In this document: positions 16,980 to 23,704 of the stretch, piece by piece
How positions within the stretch are numbered: the first letter of the stretch is position 1
Layout of the letters: the number at the start of each line of letters is the position of its first letter
Assembly: GCA_947642555.1 (NCBI GenBank)
Contig: CANRSX010000003.1
Span: 1-64,000, forward strand
Origin: an uncultured Roseburia sp.
GTDB lineage: Bacteria; Bacillota; Clostridia; Lachnospirales; Lachnospiraceae
Reading direction: 5' to 3'
Length of the DNA: 64,000 nt
Notes under the pieces: model-generated
The model's database searches: none
Told to the model about the DNA's origin: nothing
Seen by the model: the letters and a program-made list of their open reading frames with translations, nothing else
Program-made: the position numbers and the translations under genes

Positions 16980-17210
16980 ATGAGTAAAGAAGCGTTTGAA
17001 ATATGGGACGGGGTAGTAGAGAAGGGCGCGGAAAAGATTAAACGGTATGAAAACGCCTTGCTGAAAAGGGATAAGGAAGAATTTAACCGCTTACATGAAG
17101 AATATGTAGCCTTTTTAGATCAAGTGGCGGCAGTAACCGGGATACGGGACAGAGAGTTAGACCGCTGCTTTTTAAACAGGCATTTAGAAAACTTAGAGAA
17201 AGAAGCGTAA
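16980..17210 (+). CDS. Hypothetical phage protein (76 residues)
   Basis: Short, mostly helical, charged protein (KYENALLKRDKEEFNRLHEEYVAFLDQVAAVTGI). AGAAAGGAAAAAG precedes the ATG. Not recognised. Confidence 0.55.
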   Translation: MSKEAFEIWDGVVEKGAEKIKRYENALLKRDKEEFNRLHEEYVAFLDQVAAVTGIRDRELDRCFLNRHLENLEKEA

Positions 17211-17240
17211 AAGACCAGGGCGGCAGCAGTCCGCCCGGCA
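17206..17240 (+). repeat. Intergenic hairpin repeat, copy 1
   Basis: AAAGACCAGGGCGGCAGCAGT is shared exactly with 18025-18045. GGGCGG pairs with CCGCCC around a CAGCAGT loop. It abuts the tRNA-like sequence. Confidence 0.55.
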
Positions 17241-17241
17241 A

Positions 17242-17305
17242 GCGCCCTTAATTCAGTGGTAGAAACGCATTACGCGGGGCGCTGGTTCGATTCCAGCAGG
17301 GCGCA
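17242..17305 (+). other. tRNA-like sequence with shortened anticodon arm (64 nt)
   Basis: Acceptor-like arms GCGCCCT (17242-17248) and AGGGCGC (17298-17304) pair over seven bases; a D-arm-like TAATTCAGTGGTAGAA resembles glycine tRNA; a perfect T arm GCTGG-TTCGATT-CCAGC lies at 17281-17297. Only 15 nt remain between D and T arms instead of about 23, so no normal 5-bp anticodon stem with 7-nt loop can form. It is therefore a degenerate tRNA or a tRNA mimic, not a decoding tRNA. Confidence 0.6.
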
Positions 17306-17554
17306 TTAGAAGCAAGGGCGGCAACCTTGCGGCAGATATAGCAAGCGAATAGCTGTATTTGTATATCGTGCAAAAATAGCGGCGGTCATACCAGCTATAG
17401 AGTATGTGGGCGGTCAACAAGTTTTTAAGCAGCTTTTTTAATGAGAAAAAGCGCCTACACGATAAATTTACGCCGGAATAGGGGTAAATAGAGCATGAGA
17501 GAAGCGCGACAACGCGCCCCGCCCTGGGAGAAGGCAGAAAGAGAGGTTAGAAAC
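17306..17554 (+). other. Non-coding stretch after the tRNA-like sequence
   Basis: No convincing gene. Short self-complementary parts are visible (CTTGC/GCAAG near 17330-17350; ATCGTG near 17367 and CACGAT near 17458), and TTTTTT at 17429. It may form part of a structured transcript with the tRNA-like element. Confidence 0.3.
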
Positions 17555-17698
17555 ATGGCAGAAAACAGAAAAGAAGCCGCCGAAAGGCTTCGGCAGCTTG
17601 CAAACAGTAATTTTAAAAATGATGAAGTGAAAATAAGCGTAAGCTATGACATTTGCTTATCAAAAACAGATACAAGCTTGTTGATCGTGAATAAGTAG
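17555..17698 (+). CDS. Hypothetical small phage protein (47 residues)
   Basis: ATG 17555 follows AGAGAGG; the frame is open from an ATG at 17495. Reads MAENRKEAAERLRQLANSNF. Its 3' end overlaps the reverse-strand gene at 17644 by 55 bp. Weak candidate. Confidence 0.35.
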   Translation: MAENRKEAAERLRQLANSNFKNDEVKISVSYDICLSKTDTSLLIVNK

Positions 17699-17970
17699 CC
17701 TGTACATTTCTTCTTTGTTTCTGTATCTGTTTCAAGTTCGCCCTGGTTAATCAGTTGTGCGGCGTGAAGGGAAGCGTAAATAACGCGAAACTCATTAGGG
17801 GCTATATCAGTGCGGCGCTTAATAAGTTTTTCCCCGGCAGATCGGCAGCATTGTAAGTTAATAGCTGCCTGGGCTTCCGTTTCTTCCAGTTCGAGAGACG
17901 GGAAGACAGTAAGGGTAAAAAGTATAACTTCAATATCGGAATCGGAAAAAGAGTAAGAAATGTGTTTCAT
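17644..17970 (-). CDS. Hypothetical phage protein on the opposite strand (108 residues)
   Basis: ATG 17970 has AAGGGGGT upstream. Reads MKHISYSFSDSDIEVILFTL, acidic at the start, with no recognised domain. It is one of the few leftward genes outside the switch, so it may be expressed in the lysogen. Confidence 0.55.
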   Translation of the reverse strand: MKHISYSFSDSDIEVILFTLTVFPSLELEETEAQAAINLQCCRSAGEKLIKRRTDIAPNEFRVIYASLHAAQLINQGELETDTETKKKCTGYLFTINKLVSVFDKQMS

Positions 17971-18024
17971 GGTAAACCCCCTTAAGCAATTTTTTAAAGT
18001 ATAGCACAAAAGGGCGGAGATATA

Positions 18025-18053
18025 AAGACCAGGGCGGCAGCAGTCGCCCGGCG
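18025..18053 (+). repeat. Intergenic hairpin repeat, copy 2
   Basis: Second copy of the AAAGACCAGGGCGGCAGCAGT element; GGGCG pairs with CGCCC around GCAGCAGT. One C has been lost relative to copy 1 but the stem is kept. Confidence 0.5.
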
Positions 18054-18134
18054 TAATGCAGCCTACCAACGGTAGCCAGTCCCCAGCCTGGATAAATGCA
18101 GAGGGCGCAGGAATACATAGGAAGGCGGGATAGA

Positions 18135-18362
18135 TTGAGGGATAACAACATAAAACCAGCGGAAGCGGCGGATATATTAGGCGTGTCGCCGCAGTTTGTC
18201 CGCGTGGCTATGCAGTTAGGGCAGCTTCCTATAGGCGTGGCTATTAAGCTTCCTGGTTCAACAGAGTTTACATATCAAATAAGCGACAATCTGTTACAGG
18301 AAAGGACTTCTAAGAACGTACAGGAAGAAATACGCCGGATACGGGAACGGAACAAAAGATAA
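18135..18362 (+). CDS. Excisionase/MerR-like helix-turn-helix protein
   Basis: 75 residues if started at TTG 18135, which has AGGAAGG nine bases upstream; ATG 18096 has none. KPAEAADILGVSPQFVRVAMQLGQLPIG is a winged-helix of the Xis/MerR type common in Firmicutes phages. The rest (STEFTYQISDNLL) completes the small domain. It may be a directionality factor or early regulator. Confidence 0.6.
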   Translation: MRDNNIKPAEAADILGVSPQFVRVAMQLGQLPIGVAIKLPGSTEFTYQISDNLLQERTSKNVQEEIRRIRERNKR

Positions 18363-18388
18363 AAGGATTGTGGCAGCAGTCCAAAGAA

Positions 18389-18412
18389 AAGCCCTTGTTT
18401 AGAGGTATCGCG
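18389..18412 (+). repeat. 24-nt element shared with the candidate small RNA
   Basis: Matches 14850-14873 at 22 of 24 positions (AAGCCC-x-TGTTTA-x-AGGTATCGCG). Here it ends 2 bp before the ATG at 18415, covering the ribosome-binding region. Confidence 0.5.
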
Positions 18413-18414
18413 GA

Positions 18415-18546
18415 ATGATCTTTATAAAGGTAATTGTAATAGTGGCAGCAGTAGCAACGGCGGCAGCAGTCATAGCGGCAGGGATAGGAACGGTAATAAC
18501 AACAGCGGTTATTAACTGGTTCTTCCGGGAAGGTGGCAGCGGTTGA
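18415..18546 (+). CDS. Small hydrophobic phage peptide (43 residues)
   Basis: MIFIKVIVIVAAVATAAAVI followed by a glycine-rich hydrophobic stretch and WFFREGGSG: one or two membrane helices. Its stop overlaps the TTG start of the next gene. Two copies of GGCAGCAGT lie inside. Function unknown. Confidence 0.45.
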   Translation: MIFIKVIVIVAAVATAAAVIAAGIGTVITTAVINWFFREGGSG

Positions 18547-18818
18547 AAGGAGAGTACAAAGAGATAAGCGCCGATCTTTTAGCCCTGGCGCGTGGTAATG
18601 CGTGGAGTATTGAAAACATGGAAGCACACGAAGTGGGCGGACGATCGGTAGACTACATAGGCAGCAGGACGGAAGGAAACATAGTATACGACTATTACCG
18701 GGACAGCGCCGGGGCGTTTTGGTATAAAAACCGGGCAATCATAAACGGGGAAATAGTCAGTATGGAAAAATATATTTTCGGGCATGAGGTAAGCAGAAAC
18801 CGGGCGCGGAAATGGTAG
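18543..18818 (+). CDS. Hypothetical phage protein (91 residues)
   Basis: TTG start overlapping the previous stop. Starts MKGEYKEISADLLALARGNA; tyrosine-rich centre (NIVYDYYRDSAGAFWYKN). Not recognised. Confidence 0.5.
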   Translation: MKGEYKEISADLLALARGNAWSIENMEAHEVGGRSVDYIGSRTEGNIVYDYYRDSAGAFWYKNRAIINGEIVSMEKYIFGHEVSRNRARKW

Positions 18819-18833
18819 AAAGGAAAGCAGAGA

Positions 18834-19088
18834 ATGAGGAAATTTGTAGTAGAAGTAGAGACAGCCGGAAGGCGGCAGACAAGATTAGTACCAGCAAAGG
18901 ACGAAGCGACAGCGCGCCGGAACTGTACTACGGACAAGTCTAAAGTTATTTCCTGTGTGCCGTATGCCGGGCAGAAGGTAGAGGTAAGCGGACAGTTTGA
19001 CGACAGCGAAGGGGAACGGCTTACGCGCGGATTCCTGGCAGCGAACAGACGAAAGAAAGGGGGCTATACAATATGGAAGCAGCAGTAG
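18834..19088 (+). CDS. Hypothetical phage protein (84 residues)
   Basis: Starts MRKFVVEVETAGRRQTRLV behind AGAAAGGAAAGCAGAG. Basic, mixed alpha/beta character. Overlaps the following gene by 16 bp. Not recognised. Confidence 0.5.
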   Translation: MRKFVVEVETAGRRQTRLVPAKDEATARRNCTTDKSKVISCVPYAGQKVEVSGQFDDSEGERLTRGFLAANRRKKGGYTIWKQQ

Positions 19089-19255
19089 AAAGCTTAGAGC
19101 GTAAGAAGGCAAGGGTAGAAGAAGCAAACGCTTTATTAAGCCAGTTGGACGAAGTAACACAAAAGGCGGTATATATCGCTACAACCATGTTTTTAGCGAA
19201 GAAAGACACCGTAACAGCAGATAACGGCAAAGGGGGCGTAGGAAATGGTTTTTAA
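19073..19255 (+). CDS. Hypothetical helical phage protein (60 residues)
   Basis: GAAAGGGGG precedes the ATG. Helical with heptad-like pattern (ESLERKKARVEEANALLSQLD), so possibly coiled coil. Overlaps the next gene by 11 bp. Confidence 0.5.
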   Translation: MEAAVESLERKKARVEEANALLSQLDEVTQKAVYIATTMFLAKKDTVTADNGKGGVGNGF

Positions 19256-19451
19256 GATATTTTTAGCCGTTATTATCGTCCTGGCGCTGCTTGCGGCGAT
19301 CGGTGCAAATGTGCAGGAAAATAAACGGCTGGCGGTAGCGGTAGCGATCGTAGCGCTTATTGTCCTGGCGGTAGTGTTCTTACAGGGAGACAGTAGGGCA
19401 GCGCCGGAAGTGGGACAGATTACGGCAGATCAGATAGAAGGGAGTGTATAA
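19245..19451 (+). CDS. Two-helix membrane protein (68 residues)
   Basis: Two hydrophobic helices (FKIFLAVIIVLALLAAIGA and LAVAVAIVALIVLAVVF) joined by the short polar turn NVQENKR, then a soluble tail. Located among early genes rather than the lysis cassette, so not obviously a holin; role unknown. Confidence 0.55.
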   Translation: MVFKIFLAVIIVLALLAAIGANVQENKRLAVAVAIVALIVLAVVFLQGDSRAAPEVGQITADQIEGSV

Positions 19452-19454
19452 CCA

Positions 19455-20120
19455 ATGAATGAAGCAAATAATTATATTCTGCTTTTTGGTGAGCCTGTAG
19501 ACTATCCCCAGCAGGTGAGTGTAGACAGGCAGGGGAAAGCTTATTACAAGTTCAACATGGCAGTAGAAAGGGGAAGCGGCATTATTGATATTTTACCGAT
19601 CGTAGTAGAAGAAGATACGGCAGCTTATAACGCCCTGGCAGACATTGACGAAAAAAGCGAGATCGTAGGCGCACAGCTTGTAATTAAAGGCGAAGTCAGA
19701 ACCAGGAACTTAAAAGGGAAGGATAGCGGAAAGCTGGATATTTCCGTTAGGGCTTTTGAGATCACAGAAGACGACAATTACAAAGGCATTACGAACCGGG
19801 TAATTATTACGGGGCATATATGCAAAGAGATACCGACCAGGACAACGCCGCGCGGCTTTACTATAGCGGACGTTACCTTAGCAGTAAACCGGGAAGACGG
19901 GAGTAATTTAAGCGATTATATCCCGTCTATCATGTGGAACGGCACAGCAACCAGGGCAAGTAAGAAATTACGCGTAGGGGACGTTATAGAAGCCGTAGGG
20001 CGCTTACAGAGCCGCGAATATATAAAAGACTTAGGGGACGGGGACAAAGAGCCTAGAACGTGCTACGAACTGTCCGTAAGCAAGTACGAAATACTTAAGA
20101 CAAGTGAAGTATCAGCTTAA
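19455..20120 (+). CDS. Single-stranded DNA-binding protein with two OB folds
   Basis: 221 residues with two OB-fold-like halves: one around GKAYYKFNMAVERGSGIIDILPIVV (about 25-100) and a second starting NRVIITGHICKEIP (about 114-215), with VTLAVNRE and GDVIEAVGRLQSREY matching the strand pattern of SSB. Likely coats ssDNA made during rolling-circle replication by the adjacent Rep. Tandem OB domains in one chain differ from the usual single-domain bacterial SSB. Confidence 0.72.
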   Translation: MNEANNYILLFGEPVDYPQQVSVDRQGKAYYKFNMAVERGSGIIDILPIVVEEDTAAYNALADIDEKSEIVGAQLVIKGEVRTRNLKGKDSGKLDISVRAFEITEDDNYKGITNRVIITGHICKEIPTRTTPRGFTIADVTLAVNREDGSNLSDYIPSIMWNGTATRASKKLRVGDVIEAVGRLQSREYIKDLGDGDKEPRTCYELSVSKYEILKTSEVSA

Positions 20121-20346
20121 CAGCGATACGGAATATATACACCCGACGACAGCCACAAAAAGGACGAAAAAATAGCCGCTAGATTATCGGGAAATAACCT
20201 AGCGGCTTCGCCGTACATTCAAGTACTTACTCATATAAATAGTATACCAAAATGTACGGCGGAAGTCAACGAAAAACACGCATTTTTCAAGGGTTTTCCG
20301 CCCTTTTTATGGCTTGATTAAAGTATTAACTATAGGGTGGTAGGAT
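20121..20346. other. Repeat-rich region upstream of Rep: candidate replication origin
   Basis: A long hairpin (AGCCGCTAG 20174-20182 with CTAGCGGCT 20199-20207, plus inner TTAT/ATAA) is followed by an 11-bp inverted repeat CGCCGTACATT (20209-20219) and AATGTACGGCG (20251-20261) around an AT-rich centre. A third GCCGTACATT is inside the Rep start (20349-20358). AAGGG/CCCTT with T run at 20289-20305 may be a terminator. Such arrays next to an HUH Rep are typical of double-strand origins; the nick site is not identified. Confidence 0.5.
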
Positions 20347-21138
20347 ATGCCGTACATTATAGAGATCGTTAAGGCAGGACAGACGGTAGAGGTATTAAAG
20401 TACTATAGCAGTAGGTATAACAAGAAGGGGATAGGAAGGGGGGATAGGAAGAAGTTAACTACAGAGGAACAAAGGAAAGTAAATAAGAGAGCAGCAGAGA
20501 AAAAACTAAGAAGGCTGATTAACGAGAACTTCCAGGAAGGGGACACACATTTAGTACTTGACTATAAGTTAAGTGAACGTCCAGCAGGGCGGGAAGGCAT
20601 GAGGGCAGACGCGGACGACTTCTTAAAGGAAATGCGGAAGCTGTATAAGTCCCTGGGGATACCATTTAAGTATATTCATGTAATGGAGATCGGGAAGAAG
20701 GGCGCATTACATCACCACTTAGTTATAAATACACCCGAAGGAGTAAGCCAGCGGGCAATAACAAAAGCCTGGAAGGGAAGGGGGCGGACACACTTTAACC
20801 CCCTGGACGATACCGGGCAGTATGCAAAGTTAGCCGCCTATCTGATAAAGCAAAGTGACGGAATGTTAAAAGACCCGGACGCGCTACAGGGCAAACGCTG
20901 GAATAGTTCTAAGAACCTAAGAAAACCGACAGTTATAAGAAAAGAGCCTATAAAAGATAAGGGCTGGTACAACAGGGTAGCAAAGCTTCCTAAGAAGCTG
21001 GCAGATTCTTATTATTTGGACGGTGACAGCATACAGGAAGGCATACACGAAAGGACGGGCTATACATTCTTTTCTTATACGTTCGTAAGGATAAATCAAA
21101 CATGGAAGGAAACAGAAATAGAATGGGAAAAACTTTAG
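20347..21138 (+). CDS. HUH-type rolling-circle replication initiator
   Basis: 263 residues. The metal-binding HUH motif is LHHHLVIN (H122-H124) and the catalytic-tyrosine helix is YAKLAAYLIKQ (Y159, Y165, K168). N-terminal strands precede, including IHVMEIGKKGA. This matches rolling-circle Rep proteins (REP_ORF2-G2P type) of Firmicutes elements, which nick the double-strand origin and stay covalently bound to the 5' end. Context agrees: SSB upstream and repeat-rich DNA right before it. GGGTGGTAGGAT precedes the ATG. Confidence 0.8.
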   Translation: MPYIIEIVKAGQTVEVLKYYSSRYNKKGIGRGDRKKLTTEEQRKVNKRAAEKKLRRLINENFQEGDTHLVLDYKLSERPAGREGMRADADDFLKEMRKLYKSLGIPFKYIHVMEIGKKGALHHHLVINTPEGVSQRAITKAWKGRGRTHFNPLDDTGQYAKLAAYLIKQSDGMLKDPDALQGKRWNSSKNLRKPTVIRKEPIKDKGWYNRVAKLPKKLADSYYLDGDSIQEGIHERTGYTFFSYTFVRINQTWKETEIEWEKL

Positions 21139-21449
21139 GCATTGACAGGGACACAGCAAGGCGTATTAAGCGCATGAGTACGAAAGAGTTAGACGGGTAC
21201 TTAAGCAGAGTGACAGACAGAAGTTACGATAACGGATACGAAGAAGGCTTAGTAAACGGCGTAGCGCTGGCGGGACAGGCTTTAGACGCGGTATTAGCAC
21301 AGCACGTTATAGCCGGGGGAATGACGGAAGACCGGGCAGACGAAATTAAGAAGGCGGTAGGCGTACATATTGCGGAAGCGCCGGAAAGAGCGCGGCAGCA
21401 GATGAAGAAGGAAGCGGCAGCAGTCCGGGAAAGGAGTGAGGGCGAATGA
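21123..21449 (+). CDS. Hypothetical phage protein (108 residues)
   Basis: ATG 21123 lies 11 bp after AAGGAAA and overlaps the Rep stop. Helical, starts MGKTLGIDRDTARRIKRM; contains an AAAV run with a GGCAGCAGTCC copy. Function unknown. Overlaps the next gene by four bases. Confidence 0.5.
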   Translation: MGKTLGIDRDTARRIKRMSTKELDGYLSRVTDRSYDNGYEEGLVNGVALAGQALDAVLAQHVIAGGMTEDRADEIKKAVGVHIAEAPERARQQMKKEAAAVRERSEGE

Positions 21450-21634
21450 ATAGGACTAACATAGTATGCGGCGTGAAGGCTTGTAAATATTGCAGCATTA
21501 GCGGGTGCAGGAAAAAAGTTGTAATGCTGGATGATAAAGGGAACTGCTTAAGCAAAGAGATTATAACCGGGAAGGACGCGGCAGACGGGGCAGCCCAGGA
21601 CGCGGCGGAAGGGGTGTTAATGTATGGGGCTTAA
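21446..21634 (+). CDS. Cysteine-rich small protein (DUF1540-like)
   Basis: 62 residues with VCGVKACKYCSISGCRKK near the N-terminus: four cysteines likely to bind one metal, reminiscent of DUF1540. The adjacent nuclease carries a similar Cys cluster at its C-terminus. Coupled by overlaps on both sides. Confidence 0.55.
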   Translation: MNRTNIVCGVKACKYCSISGCRKKVVMLDDKGNCLSKEIITGKDAADGAAQDAAEGVLMYGA

Positions 21635-22133
21635 GGAATCAGAAGACCAGGCACAGGCGGCTATATTTAGCTGGGCGCGCTGGCAGCAGTCCAAATACCC
21701 GGCGCTTAAGTCCATGTATCACGCGGCGAACGAAGGAAAGCGGAGCCGGGCAGCGGGGGCAAACTTGAAGCGCCAGGGCATGAAGCCGGGCGTTAGTGAT
21801 ATTTGCTTACCATATGCAGCCGGGGGCTACAATAACCTTTATATCGAATTAAAGGTAGGAAATAACAAAGCTTCGGACGCACAGTTAGCCTTTATCGACA
21901 CGATCAACGAAATAGGCGGGAAAGCCTTAGTAGTGTATGAAGCGGACAACGCTATAGAAGTGATTACGGCTTACCTGGAAGAAAGAATAGACGGCATAGG
22001 GATAGTAAGCGATACATACCCGGCAGACAAAGCGAAGATTACAGAAAGGGTAAATAAGAAGCGTTTTATAGGCTTTTGCGGGACGGATTGTAGAACTTGT
22101 GATAATACGGGCTGCCTGGGAAAGAAGGCTTAA
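21624..22133 (+). CDS. VRR-NUC domain nuclease
   Basis: 169 residues. PD-(D/E)XK-type VRR-NUC signatures: SEDQAQAAIFSWAR, GMKPGVSDICLPYA (catalytic Asp) and LYIELKVGNNKASDAQLAFI (E-x-K). It could cut branched or recombining phage DNA. A C-terminal extension of about 25 residues ends in a cluster CGTDCRTCDNTGC that resembles the preceding small protein and is unusual for this family. Confidence 0.82.
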   Translation: MGLKESEDQAQAAIFSWARWQQSKYPALKSMYHAANEGKRSRAAGANLKRQGMKPGVSDICLPYAAGGYNNLYIELKVGNNKASDAQLAFIDTINEIGGKALVVYEADNAIEVITAYLEERIDGIGIVSDTYPADKAKITERVNKKRFIGFCGTDCRTCDNTGCLGKKA

Positions 22134-22134
22134 A

Positions 22135-22434
22135 ATGAGATTCTACGACGACTTCTACAGGTATGCAAAGCAAATGCGGCTATATGTCAATGAGTGGACG
22201 CGAAAGGAAATAGGGCGCGATACCTGGAAGGAACTTTTAAAGGAGTTCGTAGGGCAGCTTACAATAGACAGGGCGCGCGGCAGCAGTCTTAATAGCATAT
22301 GGGAAGAATTAGTAGGCATATTCCCGTATCTATTCAGCATAGAGACAGCAAACGAAGCAGACCAGCTTTTAGAGTTCTTCCGGGTATATAGAGAAGCCAG
22401 GAAGGAAAGGAAGCAGAACAGGCACGAAAGATAA
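22135..22434 (+). CDS. Hypothetical phage protein (99 residues)
   Basis: ATG 22135 follows the nuclease stop directly. Helical, starting MRFYDDFYRYAKQMRLYVNE with hydrophobic centre IFPYLFSIETANEADQLLEFF. No domain recognised. Confidence 0.5.
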   Translation: MRFYDDFYRYAKQMRLYVNEWTRKEIGRDTWKELLKEFVGQLTIDRARGSSLNSIWEELVGIFPYLFSIETANEADQLLEFFRVYREARKERKQNRHER

Positions 22435-22550
22435 AACCCTTTAAGGGACTGGCAAAGCAAGGAAATCTATCACGAATAGTAACCAGGAAACAGGAACACG
22501 CGCGGCAGAGTATATAACGACTGCTGCCGCAGAAAGGAAGGTTTAGGGAA

Positions 22551-22907
22551 GTGAAAGAGAGGATAAAAAGAGCGATCGTAAAAGCTGGGGAAAAATTTAT
22601 AACTTTTATAGTGTGGCTTGCAAAGGAATTATTTACAGTTGATCGGATAGAGGAACCAAGAAAAATACACTATGTTAAGTGTGAATCAACATTCTTTGAA
22701 GATGTGATAAACAATCGTAAGCCGTTTGAGGTTAGGAAGAATGATAGAGACTACAGGGCGGGCGACGATATGATATTAAAAGAATGGGATAAGGACTTAC
22801 AGGAATATACAGGAGTAGAAGACAGGGTAACTATTATTTATATGCTGGAAAACTACCCAGGAATAGAACCGGGTTACTGTGTTTTAGGGATAGAAAGATA
22901 CTATTAG
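22551..22907 (+). CDS. DUF3850 (ASCH/PUA-like) protein
   Basis: 118 residues from GTG 22551. After a hydrophobic helix, the core HYVKCESTFFEDVINNRKPFEVRKNDRDYRAGD... is the ASCH-like DUF3850 fold with the conserved FEVRKNDRD stretch, ending in GYCVLGIE. ASCH domains are suspected RNA-binding modules; the phage role is unknown. The N-terminal 35-residue amphipathic extension is unusual. Confidence 0.75.
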   Translation: MKERIKRAIVKAGEKFITFIVWLAKELFTVDRIEEPRKIHYVKCESTFFEDVINNRKPFEVRKNDRDYRAGDDMILKEWDKDLQEYTGVEDRVTIIYMLENYPGIEPGYCVLGIERYY

Positions 22908-22927
22908 GGAAAGGACGGTAGGAAGAA

Positions 22928-23704
22928 ATGAGGACGGCAGCAGTAGTAAATTTAAAAGGCGGAGTAGCGAAAAGCACGACAGCTATTAACATGGCGTTGA
23001 TCTTGACAACGGTACATAAAAAGCGGGTATTACTGGTTGACAATGATATACAGGCAAACGTAAGCAAGTTCTTTAGCGTCCACAGCTACGACTATAAAAG
23101 CATGGAAGACGTATTAAGGGACGAAGAAGCAATAGCGGAAGACGTGATAAGAAGCAGCGGGCGCTATGGTTTAGATATTATCCCGGCTAATATGAATATG
23201 GACGCGGCAGCAGTTGACCTTATGTTAGACCAGGAAGCCAGCCAGTTAACAAGGCTTCGGGAAGTACTTAACCAGGTGGAAGACCGTTACGACTATTGCT
23301 TTATCGACTGCCCGCCTGGGGTGGGAATAAACGTACTTAACGCACTGGCGGCGGCAAATGATGTAATTATACCGATCAAGGCAGATAAGAACGCCTTAGA
23401 CGGTATGGAAGAACTGGCAGAGGTTATAGAGGAAATCAGACCATATAACCCCGGCTTAAGCCTGGTAAAGTGCCTTGTAACTATGTTTACGAATGACATA
23501 GACGTAGTAAAAGGGGAAGAAGCTTTACAGAAAAGCGAATACAGCACATTTAATACTCATATCAGATTCAGTAAACGGGTAAATAGCTGGACGTATGAGA
23601 AGGGAAAGAGCCTGGTAGAAGTCACGCCCAGGAGCGCGGCGACAAAGGACTATAAGAACCTGGTATTAGAGTATATAAGGTTGGCAGAGGGCGCGGAAAG
23701 ATGA
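22928..23704 (+). CDS. ParA/Soj family ATPase
   Basis: 258 residues. Deviant Walker A KGGVAKST (residues 10-17, with the signature lysine K10), Walker A' LLVDNDIQANVS, Walker B FIDCPPG. This is the ParA/MinD superfamily that partitions plasmids and some phage prophages. A ParB-like protein is encoded 1.4 kb downstream. Its stop overlaps the next ATG by four bases. Confidence 0.9.
   Translation: MRTAAVVNLKGGVAKSTTAINMALILTTVHKKRVLLVDNDIQANVSKFFSVHSYDYKSMEDVLRDEEAIAEDVIRSSGRYGLDIIPANMNMDAAAVDLMLDQEASQLTRLREVLNQVEDRYDYCFIDCPPGVGINVLNALAAANDVIIPIKADKNALDGMEELAEVIEEIRPYNPGLSLVKCLVTMFTNDIDVVKGEEALQKSEYSTFNTHIRFSKRVNSWTYEKGKSLVEVTPRSAATKDYKNLVLEYIRLAEGAER

Noticed and set aside
17242-17305. Functional tRNA gene
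   Set aside because: The 15 nt between D and T arms cannot form a 5-bp stem with a 7-nt anticodon loop, so it is listed only as tRNA-like.
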